Below are positions 50,121 to 62,330 of a DNA stretch of 64,000 nt, in pieces; the first letter of the stretch is position 1, and each line of letters starts with the position of its first letter. The notes beneath the pieces are model-generated. The model was not told the DNA's origin. It made no database searches and was given only the letters and a program-made list of their open reading frames with translations. The translations under genes were made by a program, and so were the position numbers. The stretch comes from Monosporascus cannonballus (Eukaryota > Ascomycota > Sordariomycetes > Xylariales): contig QJNS01000020.1 of the NCBI GenBank assembly GCA_004154925.1, forward strand, positions 1 through 64,000, written 5' to 3'.

Positions 50121-53100
50121 GCCAGAATTTATTATTGCCATAATTATTTAGATCCAGAGCAACATCCCAGAGTACGAAGATTATTTAGTTTGCCAGGACT
50201 TTAAAGTTAAAGCTTACAAGTATTACCTAGGATAAACGGCTTCCAGGATAGCTATAAAGTTAAGATGCCAGTGCCATTTTGATTCTTAGAAATGTAAAAT
50301 GCATATAAAGGACGGTTAGTTTCGACCAGATATTAATAATTATGGATAATTGTCTCCAAAGCTTTATAAGTTCCTAGAATGTACTATATACTAAAAAATA
50401 TTATTAATAAACCCTTATAACTTATTATATTTTATTACCTGCTATTATAACGATTGCCTCGTTTATTTTAAAGCTAAGGAAAATAATGACTTTTGGCCTG
50501 AATGGGATGAAAAAATATTTACCGAGCTTGATAACGAATGCAGATATATAAAAATCTTTCGATGGCCAGAATGCCCCAGGTTTTGTTATTTACATCTTAA
50601 TTCAGAAAGGAGTCGAAAAGCTATATTGCAAGGATGTTTATGTTACGCCCCGACGCTTTGTATTTAATACGAGCTTTTAAATATGGGAATATTTCTTTCG
50701 GAGGTATACCTTTCCGACTTTATGATTTAAAAGGTATAAAATTAAAAGATAAGCCAGAAAAAAATATTTATTTTCGGATGCCAATTGGGCAGAAAGAAAT
50801 GGCATAAATATATGAACGATTATTGTATTAAGTATGTTGCCAAGAAAGCTCGAAAATGGAGATGTTTTTTTGCAGGCAGATTACGTTAATCAAAAAATGA
50901 TAAAGGTTTTCGAAAATAAGGTATTAAGAAATTTTAATATGCAAAACCTTATATAAGGTAATTAAGGGATTACGTAATTAAATCGAGATCCCTTTAAGAT
51001 ATAAGAACAAAACGTTTAAAATTATGATCGATTTAGGAGCCGAAAGTAATTTTATTTTTTTTATAATGGTAGAAAAATATTAAATTTTTTGGAAATATAA
51101 GTTAAAGTTTTATAAGTTACGTACAGTAAACGGAAATTTGTTTATATACGATAACGGACGAATTTTTCGAAAAATTAAAGAGCTCCTAGTACGGATTTAA
51201 GGATACTAAAAGCGGATTTCGCTGGATATTGCCGACATTTTTAAGTACGATATTATTTTGGGAATGCCGTAATTTAGGACCAATAATTTACGTATTAACT
51301 GGAAGTATTAAATATTTTTATGGGAAAATAAGTTATCCGAAAAGGATAATTAAGAAATTTGTTATGTTATTAAGGAAGTCCAGATTGCCGATCAAGCTTT
51401 TACGGTACCATTTGGGTATTAAAGGTTTAAGAAATTATTTAAAAATAAAAAAGATTACGAATTATTATTATATGGTTAATGGGATCATAAAATACCTATT
51501 AAGGAAGGATATTATCTTAAATTTTACAAAATTTATTATATAAATTTTAATAAGTTAAAAGCTTTGTAAAAAAGTATTTAACTTAATTTAAAGAAAGGAT
51601 ATATTTAACCTTTTAATTCCCCCGTAAGATACCTTGTCTTTATAATACCGAAAACCAAGGATGGAAAGTAAAAAATTGACGAAAACGGAGACCTGGTTTT
51701 TAGAAAAATAATTAATTACAGATAGTTAAACGATATTACGATTAAAAACGGATATTCCCTAATTTTGATAAATACGTTAAAAGAAAACGTTAATAAAGCA
51801 AAATGGTTTACCGTATTCGATTTCCGAAATGGTTATTACCGTATCAAAATGGCGAAAGGAGAAAAATGGAAAACCGCGTTTAGAATAATATATGGATTTT
51901 ACGAATACCGAATAATACTTATGGGACTTATTAATGTCCCCGCCAGTTTTTAACGTTTAATTATAATTACTTTCAGAAGATTTCTGGATAAGTTCGTATT
52001 CGTTTATCTCGACGATATCCTTATTTATTCCGAGATTTTAAAAAAACATAAAAAATAAATCGCCTAAGTACTTTAGATATTAAATAAAGCAAATATCCGA
52101 GTTAACCTAGTTAAAAGCGTATGGCATACGTAAAAGCTAGATTTTTTGGGATATATTTTTATCCCCGGCCAAATTCAAATTTAACGCTTTAAAATAAAAG
52201 TAGTTAAGGATTGGCCTATCCCTAATAAGGCGACCGTTACAGATATCCGGTAGATTTTAGGATTTACGGGTTACGTATGCGGCCTAATTAAGGGATACGG
52301 AGATATAGTTAAATTGCTAACGAAACTTATTACCAAAAAGTACGTAGGAAAAAAATTTAAATTTCCAGAAAATGCAAAGAAAGTATTCCAGATTTTAAAG
52401 GATGTAATTATTAACGGACCCATAATAAGATTATTTAACGCAAATAAAAAGAAACGCTTGAAAACGGATATTTCAGATTACGTATTAAATGCCGTTTTAA
52501 AATAATTAAAGGATAACGGCAAATAATACCTAGTAGCATATTATTTAAAAGCATTCCGAAATGCAAAACTTAAATACCCGATTTACGATAAGGAACTGTT
52601 GGCGATTATTAACGCTTTTAAAAAATAGGAACCTTTTTTTAATAAAACGAAAGAACTTTTTGATATTTATTCCGATTACAAAAATTTTATTCGATTTATG
52701 AAAGTATAAAAACTAAATAAATGATATAAGATTTGGATAATTTTTTTATTAAGATTTAATTTTAAAATATACCATATTAAGGGAAAAGAAAATATTTAGG
52801 CGGATATTTTTAGTTATAAAGGCGATTATAACTCCAAAGTTCCCAAAAAAAATATGTAAATGTTATAATATAATAAAAATAACATTATATAATTATGCGA
52901 AATCCTAAAAAAATTAACTTCCGAACTTTTGATACGATTCCGGAATTTATATAATACAGAGAAATAAAAAAAGGTTTAGTAGCTAAAAGGATAATTAAAA
53001 AATTAGTTATTGTACTATGGCAAAATTTATGTTCTTAAAAATCAGCAAAAGCAATTCGTAAAAAAGTTCTATAAGGATCCGTTATATGGATATCAAAGGA

Positions 53101-54345
53101 TTTTCAAAACTACCAGACAACTATAAGAAAAATATAATTTTCTAGGATTACGCCGTATAATCAAAATAATTGTTAAAAATTGTAATATTTGCAATAAGGC
53201 AAAGGCAGTATGTTATAAGCCCTATGGGCTACTGTAACTTACGGATATCCCTGACAAAACGTAAAATATTATATTTTAGGATTTTATTATTAACTTTCCT
53301 CCTTTTAAAAACTTAGTTATTAGAATCGAGTACGACGGAATGTGGGTAATAGTTAACAGATTTACCAAATATAGGTACTTTTTACCTTTCAGAAAAACCG
53401 TGACGGCAGAATAATTGGCTTATGTCTTTATCCGATATTACCTGGACAAACATGGAATGCCAAAAAAGATTATTTCCGATTAAGATAAATTTTTTACGTC
53501 TAAGTTTGGTACCAGCTTTTTTAAACAAATCGGTACTAAATTTAAATTCTTTATAATTTATTACCCCCAAACGAACGGTTAAACGGAAAAATTAAACCAG
53601 ACCCTGGAATAATATTTTCGTAGTTATATTAATTATTAGCAAAATAATTAGGTAAAATTGTTATTATTGGTATAAGTAGCTTATAATACGTTAGTTAATA
53701 AGGATATAGGCGTATTTTTATATACAGCTGTATATAGATATAAAGCAGTAACCTAACGACCCGAATAAGCAGTATATAAGGTATTTGCAATTATTACCAT
53801 AGCTCCCCGAACAGAAATGATAGTAACAGAAATCAAAATTATATAAGCTCGACTGCGAACCGAATTATAGTTTCTTTAACGGAGAATGGCCTAATATTAC
53901 GACAAAAAAAAAATTAAGGGATTAATTTTAACGAAAGGAGATAAAGTTTATTTATTACGGCAAAAACAAAACGCGATTTTAAATATTTTATAAATTAAAA
54001 CAAAAAGGCCCAGCAATAAGTTCGATTTTAAGAAATTTAACCTATTTAAAATTAATAAAGTTGTTTTTAAAATTAATTACAAATTGTTATTACTTAAGAT
54101 AATAAAAATATATCCTGTTTTTTACGTTTTTTTATTAGAACCAGCCCTAAAGGACGTCCCGTTTAAGAAAAATTTTGAATTCGAAAAAAATACCGATGAG
54201 TACGAAGTTGAAAAAATATTAAATTTTAAAATAATTAAAAACAAGATCGAATATTTAATTAAATAGATAGATTACTTACCAGAAGATAACATATAGGAAT
54301 TACTTAAGTATTTAACGAATGCGAAAAACCTAGTTAATAAGTTTT
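50121..54345 (+). pseudogene. Element G pol remnant
   Basis: Landmarks: protease IMIDLGAESNFIF near 51020-51060 (Asp kept, Ser to Leu in the DSGA motif), RT with open segments at 51229-51543 and 51765-51953 (WFTVFDFRNGYYRIKM), RT catalytic VFVYLDDILIYS near 51995-52032, RNase H beyond 52314, integrase near 53325-53600 (MWVIVNRFTKYRYFLPF, then YYPQTNG.TEKLNQTLE), and a chromodomain at 54195-54345 after PVFYVFLLEPA (EVEKILNFKIIKNKIEYLIK). An insert between Gag and protease (50150-50700) codes for a Cys-containing segment also found in element I. Confidence 0.8.
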
Positions 54346-54369
54346 ATCGCCAAAATCCTGACCGACTGT

Positions 54370-54960
54370 TTCTAGTACGGCTAAGGTCGCAGGCGATAAC
54401 GGTCCCCTGCTTAAATTTAACCTTACGGCGTTCCAATCGAAAAAAGTAAATACCTTTGCGATGGCGTTTATTTTGGAAACGAGCCGTACTTGTTCCGTTT
54501 CCATGCGTCGCTGTTCCTCCTCCAGTTTTTCTTATTTTTTTAATTAATTTATTTCGTAACCTTTTTTTAAGATGGTAAAGGCCTTTTTTTGCAAAATATC
54601 TTGTTAAAAACGTAAGCGTTTTAACCGATTAAAAAGTTCTATTAACTTGTCCTTTATTTCGCGTTATTCTTTTTGTAAGCGTTTACGTTTTTCCCTAATT
54701 TTTACCAAAGAGTTCATATTTAGTACGTCGTAAGCCGAACGTTAACGACGGGTATAATAATTATAACTTGGAATATTTATTATGTAAAAGCAATCGAGCT
54801 CCCCAAAACGGACATAATTCGAGCAAGCGATAACCTTGGAGCTAAATTTTTCGATGAAATTTGTACGATTATCGCGCGTTTCGTATTGGTTTAGGCGAAG
54901 TTTTTTTTTTTCTTTCGAATACGGCCTGATATGGTGGAGGTTAATTAAAAGTTCCCGAGA
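54370..54960 (-). pseudogene. Element G antisense ORF, best preserved of its kind
   Basis: Opposite strand to gag-pol, between chromodomain and 3' LTR, about 190 codons with few stops. At 54730-54825: C-x2-Y-x7-C-x8-Y-x2-Y-x7-Y (starting CSNYVRFGELDC), the pattern of B and E with one extra residue in two loops. Then a strongly charged helical stretch (REKRKRLQKE, KDKLIELFNRLKRLR, EKLEEEQRRMETEQVRLVSK), and a tail AKVFTFFDWNAVRL. The layout, Cys cluster then coiled coil then Trp motif, resembles a small fungal DNA-binding protein. Stops at Gln-type positions fit CAG/CAA to TAG/TAA. Confidence 0.62.
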
Positions 54961-55033
54961 TTTTCTAATTAATTAAAACGGTTACTTACGGCTTTTTATT
55001 TTTGGGACAAAAATCCTTGGAAAGGGGAAATAA

Positions 55034-55451
55034 TGTTATAGGAATAGGGGTTCCTATTTCGAGGAGATTAACCTTTAAGGCCTAACGTAGGCCTGTTATG
55101 GCAGAATTCCGGAAGGGAGTTTTTGGCCAAAATAAGGTGATCTAAGTGATTTGGTGGATTAATCAAATTACGTAAATCATATAGATTTATGATATACTTA
55201 CTTTAAGAAGTTAGGATATATAATGAATCGGTTTTTTATATAAATAGCACCTATTTAATTTCGCTTTTTAGTTATTAATTTAAGTTTTTAATTAAAGGTA
55301 ATTATACCGTTCTCTGATTAAGAGAAGAGTACCTTAAAACCTCCTTAACGAATATATTAAATTATTCCTCGCCTTATTGTTACCTGCAAATCAAGACCCT
55401 ATTTCGGATACTGCTCGTACCTCCAGGTGGATATATGATAGGTTCGTTACA
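55034..55451 (+). repeat. Element G 3' LTR
   Basis: 418 bases, TGTTATAGGAATAGG to GGTTCGTTACA, followed by target duplication TTTAA. More AT-mutated than the 5' LTR in its first third. Confidence 0.9.
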
Positions 55452-55456
55452 TTTAA

Positions 55457-58400
55457 TCGGCCTAATTATTTATCGAATTATATCGTTATGGCAGTTAAGA
55501 TTAACAATTAATAATACGTATAACGCATTAAAGGCATTAAAAATAATAATAAACCCAGATATACGGCTAATATTAACGTTTTTTAGTGCGGTAACACTTC
55601 TTATAGTACGGAACTAAAACACATGAAATTAGGAGCCATTTATAAAAAGAACTAGAATTAAATTAATTACTTTAATTATAACAAAATAGAATATGAAACA
55701 GCGTAATACAAAGTATTTAAAAAACCTCCTTAAAATAACTGAAAACCTATATCTAAGGAATAATCTAAAAAAACGAAAAAGATGGAAATAAATCTATGAA
55801 TATAATTCGGCATAAGTATGCAGCAGGTCCTTTATAACAAAAATCCAGTAAGAAATATAAAAAGCCAGAAAATTGGCTTAACAAATATCGCAAATATAAT
55901 AAGAAGCATTATAAGGATAATTACGCGAATATTAGGATTAGACAGAAATCTCTGCCCCAGAACGCTTAATCGATACGACAGAATATATACTATATATTGT
56001 CGACGACGGGAATATCCCGATTACGAAAAATAAAAATAATATATGTACGGCCGGATTACCCGCATATATTATAAAGGATTCGATATTCCAAACCGTACCG
56101 GAAATAACAAAAACGATAAATAATGGTATCGATATTTTCGATCCATAACCCTAGAAAATATTTAATAATTAGCCGAAATAAAAACCTGGCCTAAAACAAC
56201 AATACTCGTAAAAAAGTCTTTTTATTATTTTAAATAATATAATTACCAAACGGAAAAAAAGTTAATTTAATATAAAATAAAACAATATTACTGTAAAAAT
56301 ATTATAAATTTTTATGTTCAGTTAGTATTTATTATAAACCTTGAAGAAAAAAGGCTTTTAACAAAAAAATATATTTATTTAGAAAAAGGTTTTAGAATAA
56401 AAATTAAAATAATATATATTAGAATGTGATTAAAACATAAAAAAACAGTTGATTCGATGGGGAAAAATATTATAGCAAAATTAAAAGTTATTAATATAAT
56501 TCGAAGGAATAGTACGCCGGCAATAACGATAAATACAACAGCTTAACGTACTAAATATCGAAATATAAATAAAGTTCGACAAACTTAAATAAGAATTAAA
56601 AAAGAGTTACTTATAAAAAAACTATAAGAAAACGAAACTTAAAGAAATTAAAGGGAATTCCCAAAAAGGATTTTAAATGCAACGATAAAAACCGTTAATA
56701 ATCTTATTACTTTAGATATACGAATCGGAATATATTAGGATATCGTAATGGTAAATTGCGGAAGTCTGGGCGGGAATTATATTGTACCAGATACAGTTAA
56801 TAAATTTAAACGATTATAGAAATATAAATTAAAACCTTATATAATAACAAATACAGAAAATTAGGAATTCGCTTATAATAGAAAAATTATATGCAAACTT
56901 AATTATTTCGAGATTTTTATTTAAGGACGATATTAAATAGTTAATTTTGATATCGTTTTATTTGAGAATTACGATATGATCTTAGCATTACTATAGATAC
57001 GCTAGTACGGAATTTTGATTAATAAAGGAATTAGTCAAATAAGGCTTGCTTTATACCTTATTAACGAATACAGAAAAAATTAAGATCTTTATATTTGATA
57101 GAAAATGGCGACAAATACAAATATAAAACACGATAAAAACCTTACCACCCTCAGCGATAAGATATAAGAAAGAAAATAGATATTAAAAAAGAATACGACG
57201 TATCGTTATCATTATCAAAGCAAATTTAAAGCAATTAAATAAAGATATAAAATAATAGCTCTAAAAATTAAAAAACTTATTTAATATATTATTATAATAC
57301 TATAAATATAAACAGCGTTTTACAAAGAAATTTAATACGAAATTATTATAATATAAAAAATAAAATTATAAAATAATTTTTCAGAAAGGATTTATAACGA
57401 AGTTTTAGCTTATTTATAACCTTAACCGAAACGAATTACGTATTTTTAAAGAATACCTGGAAAATCGGTTATAGAAAAAATAAATTCGATTTTCGAAATT
57501 ATTAACACATTATTTAATGTTTTTTATACCAAGAAAAACGAAAAATTGCGACTTGTAATTAATTATCGATAACTAAACGATATTATTATTAAAGATCGAA
57601 TATTCTTCCCTTTAATTACGGAAATAAAAAAACCAATTTTGGAGAGCTAAATAATTTATAATATTCGATTTTAAAAATGAATATAACTTTATTAAAATTA
57701 ACACAGGATATAAATATAAAATAACCTTTAAAACAAAATACGGATTATTTAAATACTTAATTACGTTAATAGGATTTACGAACGTATCAAAAACTTTCTA
57801 ACGAATAATTAATTATATGCTATAAACATATCTTAATATTTTTATCGTATATTATTTTAACGATATTTTCATTTTTTTCAAAAATAGAAAAAACGTACAC
57901 AAAATACGTTTATAAAATTTTTAAAACGTAAAGTTATTTGTTAATACAAAAAAGATTAATTTTACGTATGAGAAATAAAATATCTAGAATATATTATTAC
58001 CTTAGAACATATTAGAATAGGCCCTAAGAAAATCGCTGCAGTTACAGAATAACAGACGCCAATTACGGTTAAGGAGGTATAGGCATTCCTTGGATTTGCC
58101 ACCTATTATAAGAAATTTATTCGAAATTTTATCAAAATAGCTATACTTTTAACGAATTTTACGAAAAAAAAGAATGTAAATGGAGGCCAAATAGAGAAAA
58201 AGCATTTTAAGATATTAAGAATGCGATTATTAACGATCCAGTACTAATTATGTACGATCTAAACCCCTTTGTGAAATTAAAAATCGATATTTCAGATTCC
58301 GCGTTAGGCGTAATAATCGGATAACGAAATAATTAAGGTAAATTATACCTTATTGTATTTTTTTGTATAAAATAATAAGAGCCGGACTTAATTACGGTAT

Positions 58401-60010
58401 TTCAAATAAGCAATTTATGGCCATTATTATAGCATTCCGAAAGTTTAGATACTTCCTAAAGAGAAGTTTGTACTAGGTTAAGGTTTATACGGATTATCAA
58501 AATCTTACCCGATTTATTATAACCAGAGAATTTATAAAACGATAATTTCGTTATATAAAAAAATTAACGAATTTCGATTTCGTTATTGTTTATAAAATAT
58601 GTTTAGAAAATAACAAAATAAACGCTTTAAATAAACGACCGGATTTCGAAAAGAAATTAGTTAAAATTAGCCATATAATTTTCGATATTATTATAAAAGA
58701 ATAATTTCGTTTGCGATAAATTGCGATAATTCGAGCAGTATCTTTTAATATGTATTAGAAGATTTAGTAATATAATGATAGTTTCTCGAAAAATCAAAAA
58801 ACGAATAAGATATCAATATTAGAAAAATATTAAAAGAATTTAGTACGAAATATATACGAATATTAGTTATATGAATATTTAGTCATTTATAGGACCTTAA
58901 AACGGTTTCGAAGTAAATATTCCTTTTTTTAGAATAAAATTAACGGTATAAAAAATTATACGGCAATACGATATTTACGATAGAATGAAAACTCGACAAT
59001 ATAAGCCATATAGAAAATTATAATTATTATTAGTTATAAAATAACCATAGTATTTAATTATATTGCATTTTATTATGAAATTTCTTATGTCAGAAAATTT
59101 AATTATATAAATATATTATGATAGCATTTTCGTAATTGTTAATTAATGTATAAAATATTTTTAGTTTTTTACTATATTACGAGAATATAAATACCGAATA
59201 AATAATATATATTTTCTTTGAAGATGTTTTTAGTAAATACGGATTATTAAAATAATGTTTTAAATAAAGGATTAATTTTAGATCTAAGTTTTAGCAAGGT
59301 TTATTAATATGAATCGGCCTAAATCATAAACTATTTAACGTATTTGAAATATAAATAAATAAAATAAATAACCCAAATAGTGGGAATTTAGTTCCTGTAT
59401 TATATGAATTACAAATAAAACAATTAAGTTAAAAACTTATCTACTAGTTAATTTATCTATAATATTAGCTATTACGAATATATAAAAATATACGATAACG
59501 GTTTAATTAATACTAAAATAATTTTTATATTAACATAATTATAATAGCTATATTAAGCAATAAAAGTTTAATTAAAATTCGTAAGTAATCAGATAAGCAA
59601 ATATTATAATTAGAAAAGTTAAAAAGATTGATTTTCTAAAAAAATAGAAATCATTTTCCTTATTACAATAATATTTAAACAAAACAATTTAATAAAAAAC
59701 TCGATTTTTAGTATATCGGTTTATATAAAATCGCCAAAAAATCTTAAAAAATAATTGTTAATTAGAATTTATACTAAAAAATAAAATTTATTTAATTTTT
59801 TACGTTTTTTTATTTTAATTAACAACCGATATAATTAAGGTATATATGGTATAAAACGACGTAAAAGTGGAAAACGGATAGCCATATAAGATGGAAAAAA
59901 TCTTTAATATACGAAAATAAAACGGATTTACCTAATACCTAATTAAGTGGAAAAAGTATTCAGATTCCGAAAATATTTGGGAACCCGCCAAAATTCTTAT
60001 TAGCATGTAA
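55457..60010 (+). pseudogene. Element F gag-pol remnant, right of element G
   Basis: Continues F's gag. Protease near 56750-56830 (VNCGSLGGNYIVPDTVNK), RT catalytic VYYFNDIFIFS near 57845-57882 (from YLDD), integrase near 59100-59250, and a chromodomain near 59935-59990 with a readable core YLIKWKKYSDSENIWEPAK. Motif sequences are close to A, B and E. Confidence 0.78.
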
Positions 60011-60069
60011 CGCCTATTAAAAAGCTTTTATTAATAATGGCGGGCGTATCTTAGTTAACAGCCGATCAA

Positions 60070-60640
60070 TTAGTAGCTAGGATGTCGGGCCAGTCGGCCG
60101 CGGCCTGCGTTAATGTAGTAGCCGTAATGGCGGCCTTTAACTGTTCTTATTTTTTTAGGCGTTCGAATTCTTTTATGGCTTCCATACCTTTAATACCTCG
60201 ATAAAATATCTCGACATCACGACGACGGAATAGCTGCTTTTATTTTTGCAAACGGTCCAGCTTATTAGTAATCGTTCGTAATATTTTACGAACCTGCTTT
60301 TTTTTTACGTTCTAAACGATCTTTTTTATCCAGAAATTTTTAATGCTTAATTTTTAAAAGGCCAAAAACATTACAAAAACCACCATAATAAATATAATAC
60401 GCATATTTTAAGGAACCCCGAATAACGATATATTTCGTATTCTTTTTTTATAACGAAAATAAAAAGATATTTTATAACCAAGATATTTAATACGTTTTAA
60501 AAGAATAAAAACCTTAATACGTTTACGAAAACGAGATTGTTTACGTAACCTGATATAAAAAATATAAAAAAAAAAGGTTACGTATCGGAATTAACAAATA
60601 AATAATTTGATTTTTAGGAATAAAGATCTTGGAAAAGGAG
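60070..60640 (-). pseudogene. Element F antisense ORF
   Basis: Same position and strand relation as in A, B, E and G. The C-terminal half reads LFRRRDVEIFYRGIKGMEA, KEFERLKK, EQLKAAITATT, then AAADWPDILATN, matching the element B tail (LKAAITVT..LAQAAADWPDIPATNW). The N-terminal part has a FRYKK block, but the Cys/Tyr spacing is not clear and a frameshift is likely. Confidence 0.5.
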
Positions 60641-60646
60641 AGATCG

Positions 60647-61041
60647 TATTACAACCTAACGGTTTTAGCTTTTTTGCGGACGATCGAACCCTTGAAAACG
60701 ACAAATCCCGATTACCGCCAAAATATTACGTAATTAGCTTAAAGAGTTTAAGGTGCCACGTATTTTAAGCCTTTTAAGCCGACAAAAGAGCTTAAAAGGC
60801 TTAACGGGCTTATGGGTTTAAGCCGCTTAAGCACTTTAAGCCAGAACGAGAATATATAGGTTTATTATTTCTATAGTTTAAATAGCTTTTGCTTGTAATA
60901 TAATATCATTATCTAAGATATTCTTGGTATAATGAAACGTTATACGTTACTATATCCATTGCTCAGTTTTCCACGATACTCCTGCCAATATAAACCCGCA
61001 CGACTAAGGTTTAATAGTTGATTAAACCCCAAGCCGTCACA
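60647..61041 (+). repeat. Element F 3' LTR
   Basis: 395 bases from TATTACAACCTAACGG (decayed TGTTATGACC) to AAGCCGTCACA. Shares end sequences and the last 100 bases with A- and B-type LTRs. Confidence 0.85.
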
Positions 61042-61069
61042 TGAGACCGAAGCCTGTCAGGTCGTAACA
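61042..61069 (-). repeat. 28-base LTR tip
   Basis: The reverse complement begins TGTTACGACCTGACAGGCTT, the start of a B/E-type LTR. It may be the last trace of element E's 5' LTR on the far side of F, or of another lost element. Confidence 0.45.
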
Positions 61070-62330
61070 TTTAATTATTTTAAATTTATGATAATAATTT
61101 CGAAAATCGAAACGGTAAACCTTTTTGCTTTATTAACGTTTTTTAACGTATTAATAAGCGATAAAGAATATGTTGTTTAATCGTAAAATTATTTAGTTAT
61201 ATATAATTAATTATTAATCTATAAATACGGTTTTTATATTTATTCATCTTTTATTTGCTATTTTTTAATTTTCGTATTATAAAAACAAGATTGTTAACCA
61301 AAAAATCGAAAAGCTACATATATTTTTTAAAGAAAAGATCTATTTGTATACAGTTTTATAAAACTTTCGTTTTTTTAAATTTATATCATCAACTTTGTAA
61401 AATTTAAAATAATATTTCTTTGATAAATATCGCTAATTTAATAAAATATACAATAATAATTTATATGTTTTTATATTTTGAAATACTTTTGTACATTCTT
61501 AATATTTAAGTAATGAAATAAAGATTTAATTCAAAATTTTAACCTTTTAAATTATGTAATGAATTTTCTAATAAACATTTTTCAATTTTAGTATTTCGCT
61601 TTATTACGAAAAAGTTTAATTCTTTCTGTTAATATATAAGTCTATTGAATTTCAATTATAATATTTTTAAAATAATGTCATATTTTAAAATATCGACAAT
61701 TGTCACTGTCCTAAGTGGCACCTTGTAGGTATATAGGGCAGAACAAGACGGTCAGAGCTCGACCTGAGAACCTTCCACTTTTAAGTGGTGTAATGGCCAG
61801 ACTCTTGTTCTTCTGTATCTTAACAACAATGTTTAGCAAAATTGGTTCTCAATATCCTTAAATTTATTTATATTAAAAGATTTTACTGTTCCAGAGAATT
61901 TGTGTATTTTCGTACGTAAATGTATTTTCTTTTATTGGACGTTATTTTTAAAACTTTAATTTATATCTTTAAAGAATCCGATATTTTTCTACGGTTACCA
62001 GAAAAATAAAATTAATTTTAATTTTCGAATCCATTATAGCTTTAATTATTTTCTTTTTATATTAAGAAAATATTTCGAATTAACTATGCATTTTTCACCT
62101 ATTCTATAAAAGGTTTTCGATAATAACATTTTTAATACCTTAATTTTAAAAGCTTTATTTTTTTAAATTAATATATTTTACTAGTATAAAAACGTTTTTA
62201 TTTCCGAGTTCTCTTCTTGATAACGTGCTTAATTTAATAATCGTTTATATATATTATAGTGTTTTTTATTTTACTACTATCTTGAAGTCATTTCTTTTTC
62301 AGTTCCGCCTTTTGTTTTATGATTTTTAAG
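61070..62330. other. AT-rich gap with a small GC-richer island
   Basis: Mostly AT-rich DNA without recognised domains. The island at 61694-61815 is GC-richer. On the plus strand it has TGGCACCTTGTAGG and, about 40 bases on, GAGCTCGACCTGAG, loosely like pol III A and B boxes, plus a CCACTTTTAAGTGG palindrome. It may be a SINE or an unmutated short repeat; no complete tRNA fold was found. Confidence 0.35.

Larger units (their letters stand above)
48187..55451 (+). mobile_element. Element G: Ty3/gypsy chromovirus nested in element F, least decayed
   Basis: 7265 bases with identical-length LTRs (418 each) and target duplication TTTAA at 48182-48186 and 55452-55456. It keeps longer open stretches, a recognisable Gag knuckle and higher GC than its host, so it is probably the youngest insertion seen. 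It is a separate family from A/B/E/F. Confidence 0.93.
46972..61041 (+). mobile_element. Element F: Ty3/gypsy chromovirus, split by element G
   Basis: LTRs of 396 and 395 bases; without G the element is about 6.8 kb. The flanks GTCGA (46967-46971) and TGAGA (61042-61046) do not match, so there is no target duplication. The left side cuts into element E just upstream of its protease. The right side meets a 28-base LTR tip, suggesting rearrangement or loss of the host element E. Confidence 0.88.

Noticed and set aside
61694..61815. Complete tRNA gene
   Set aside because: No cloverleaf with a proper T-arm and acceptor stem could be drawn on either strand.
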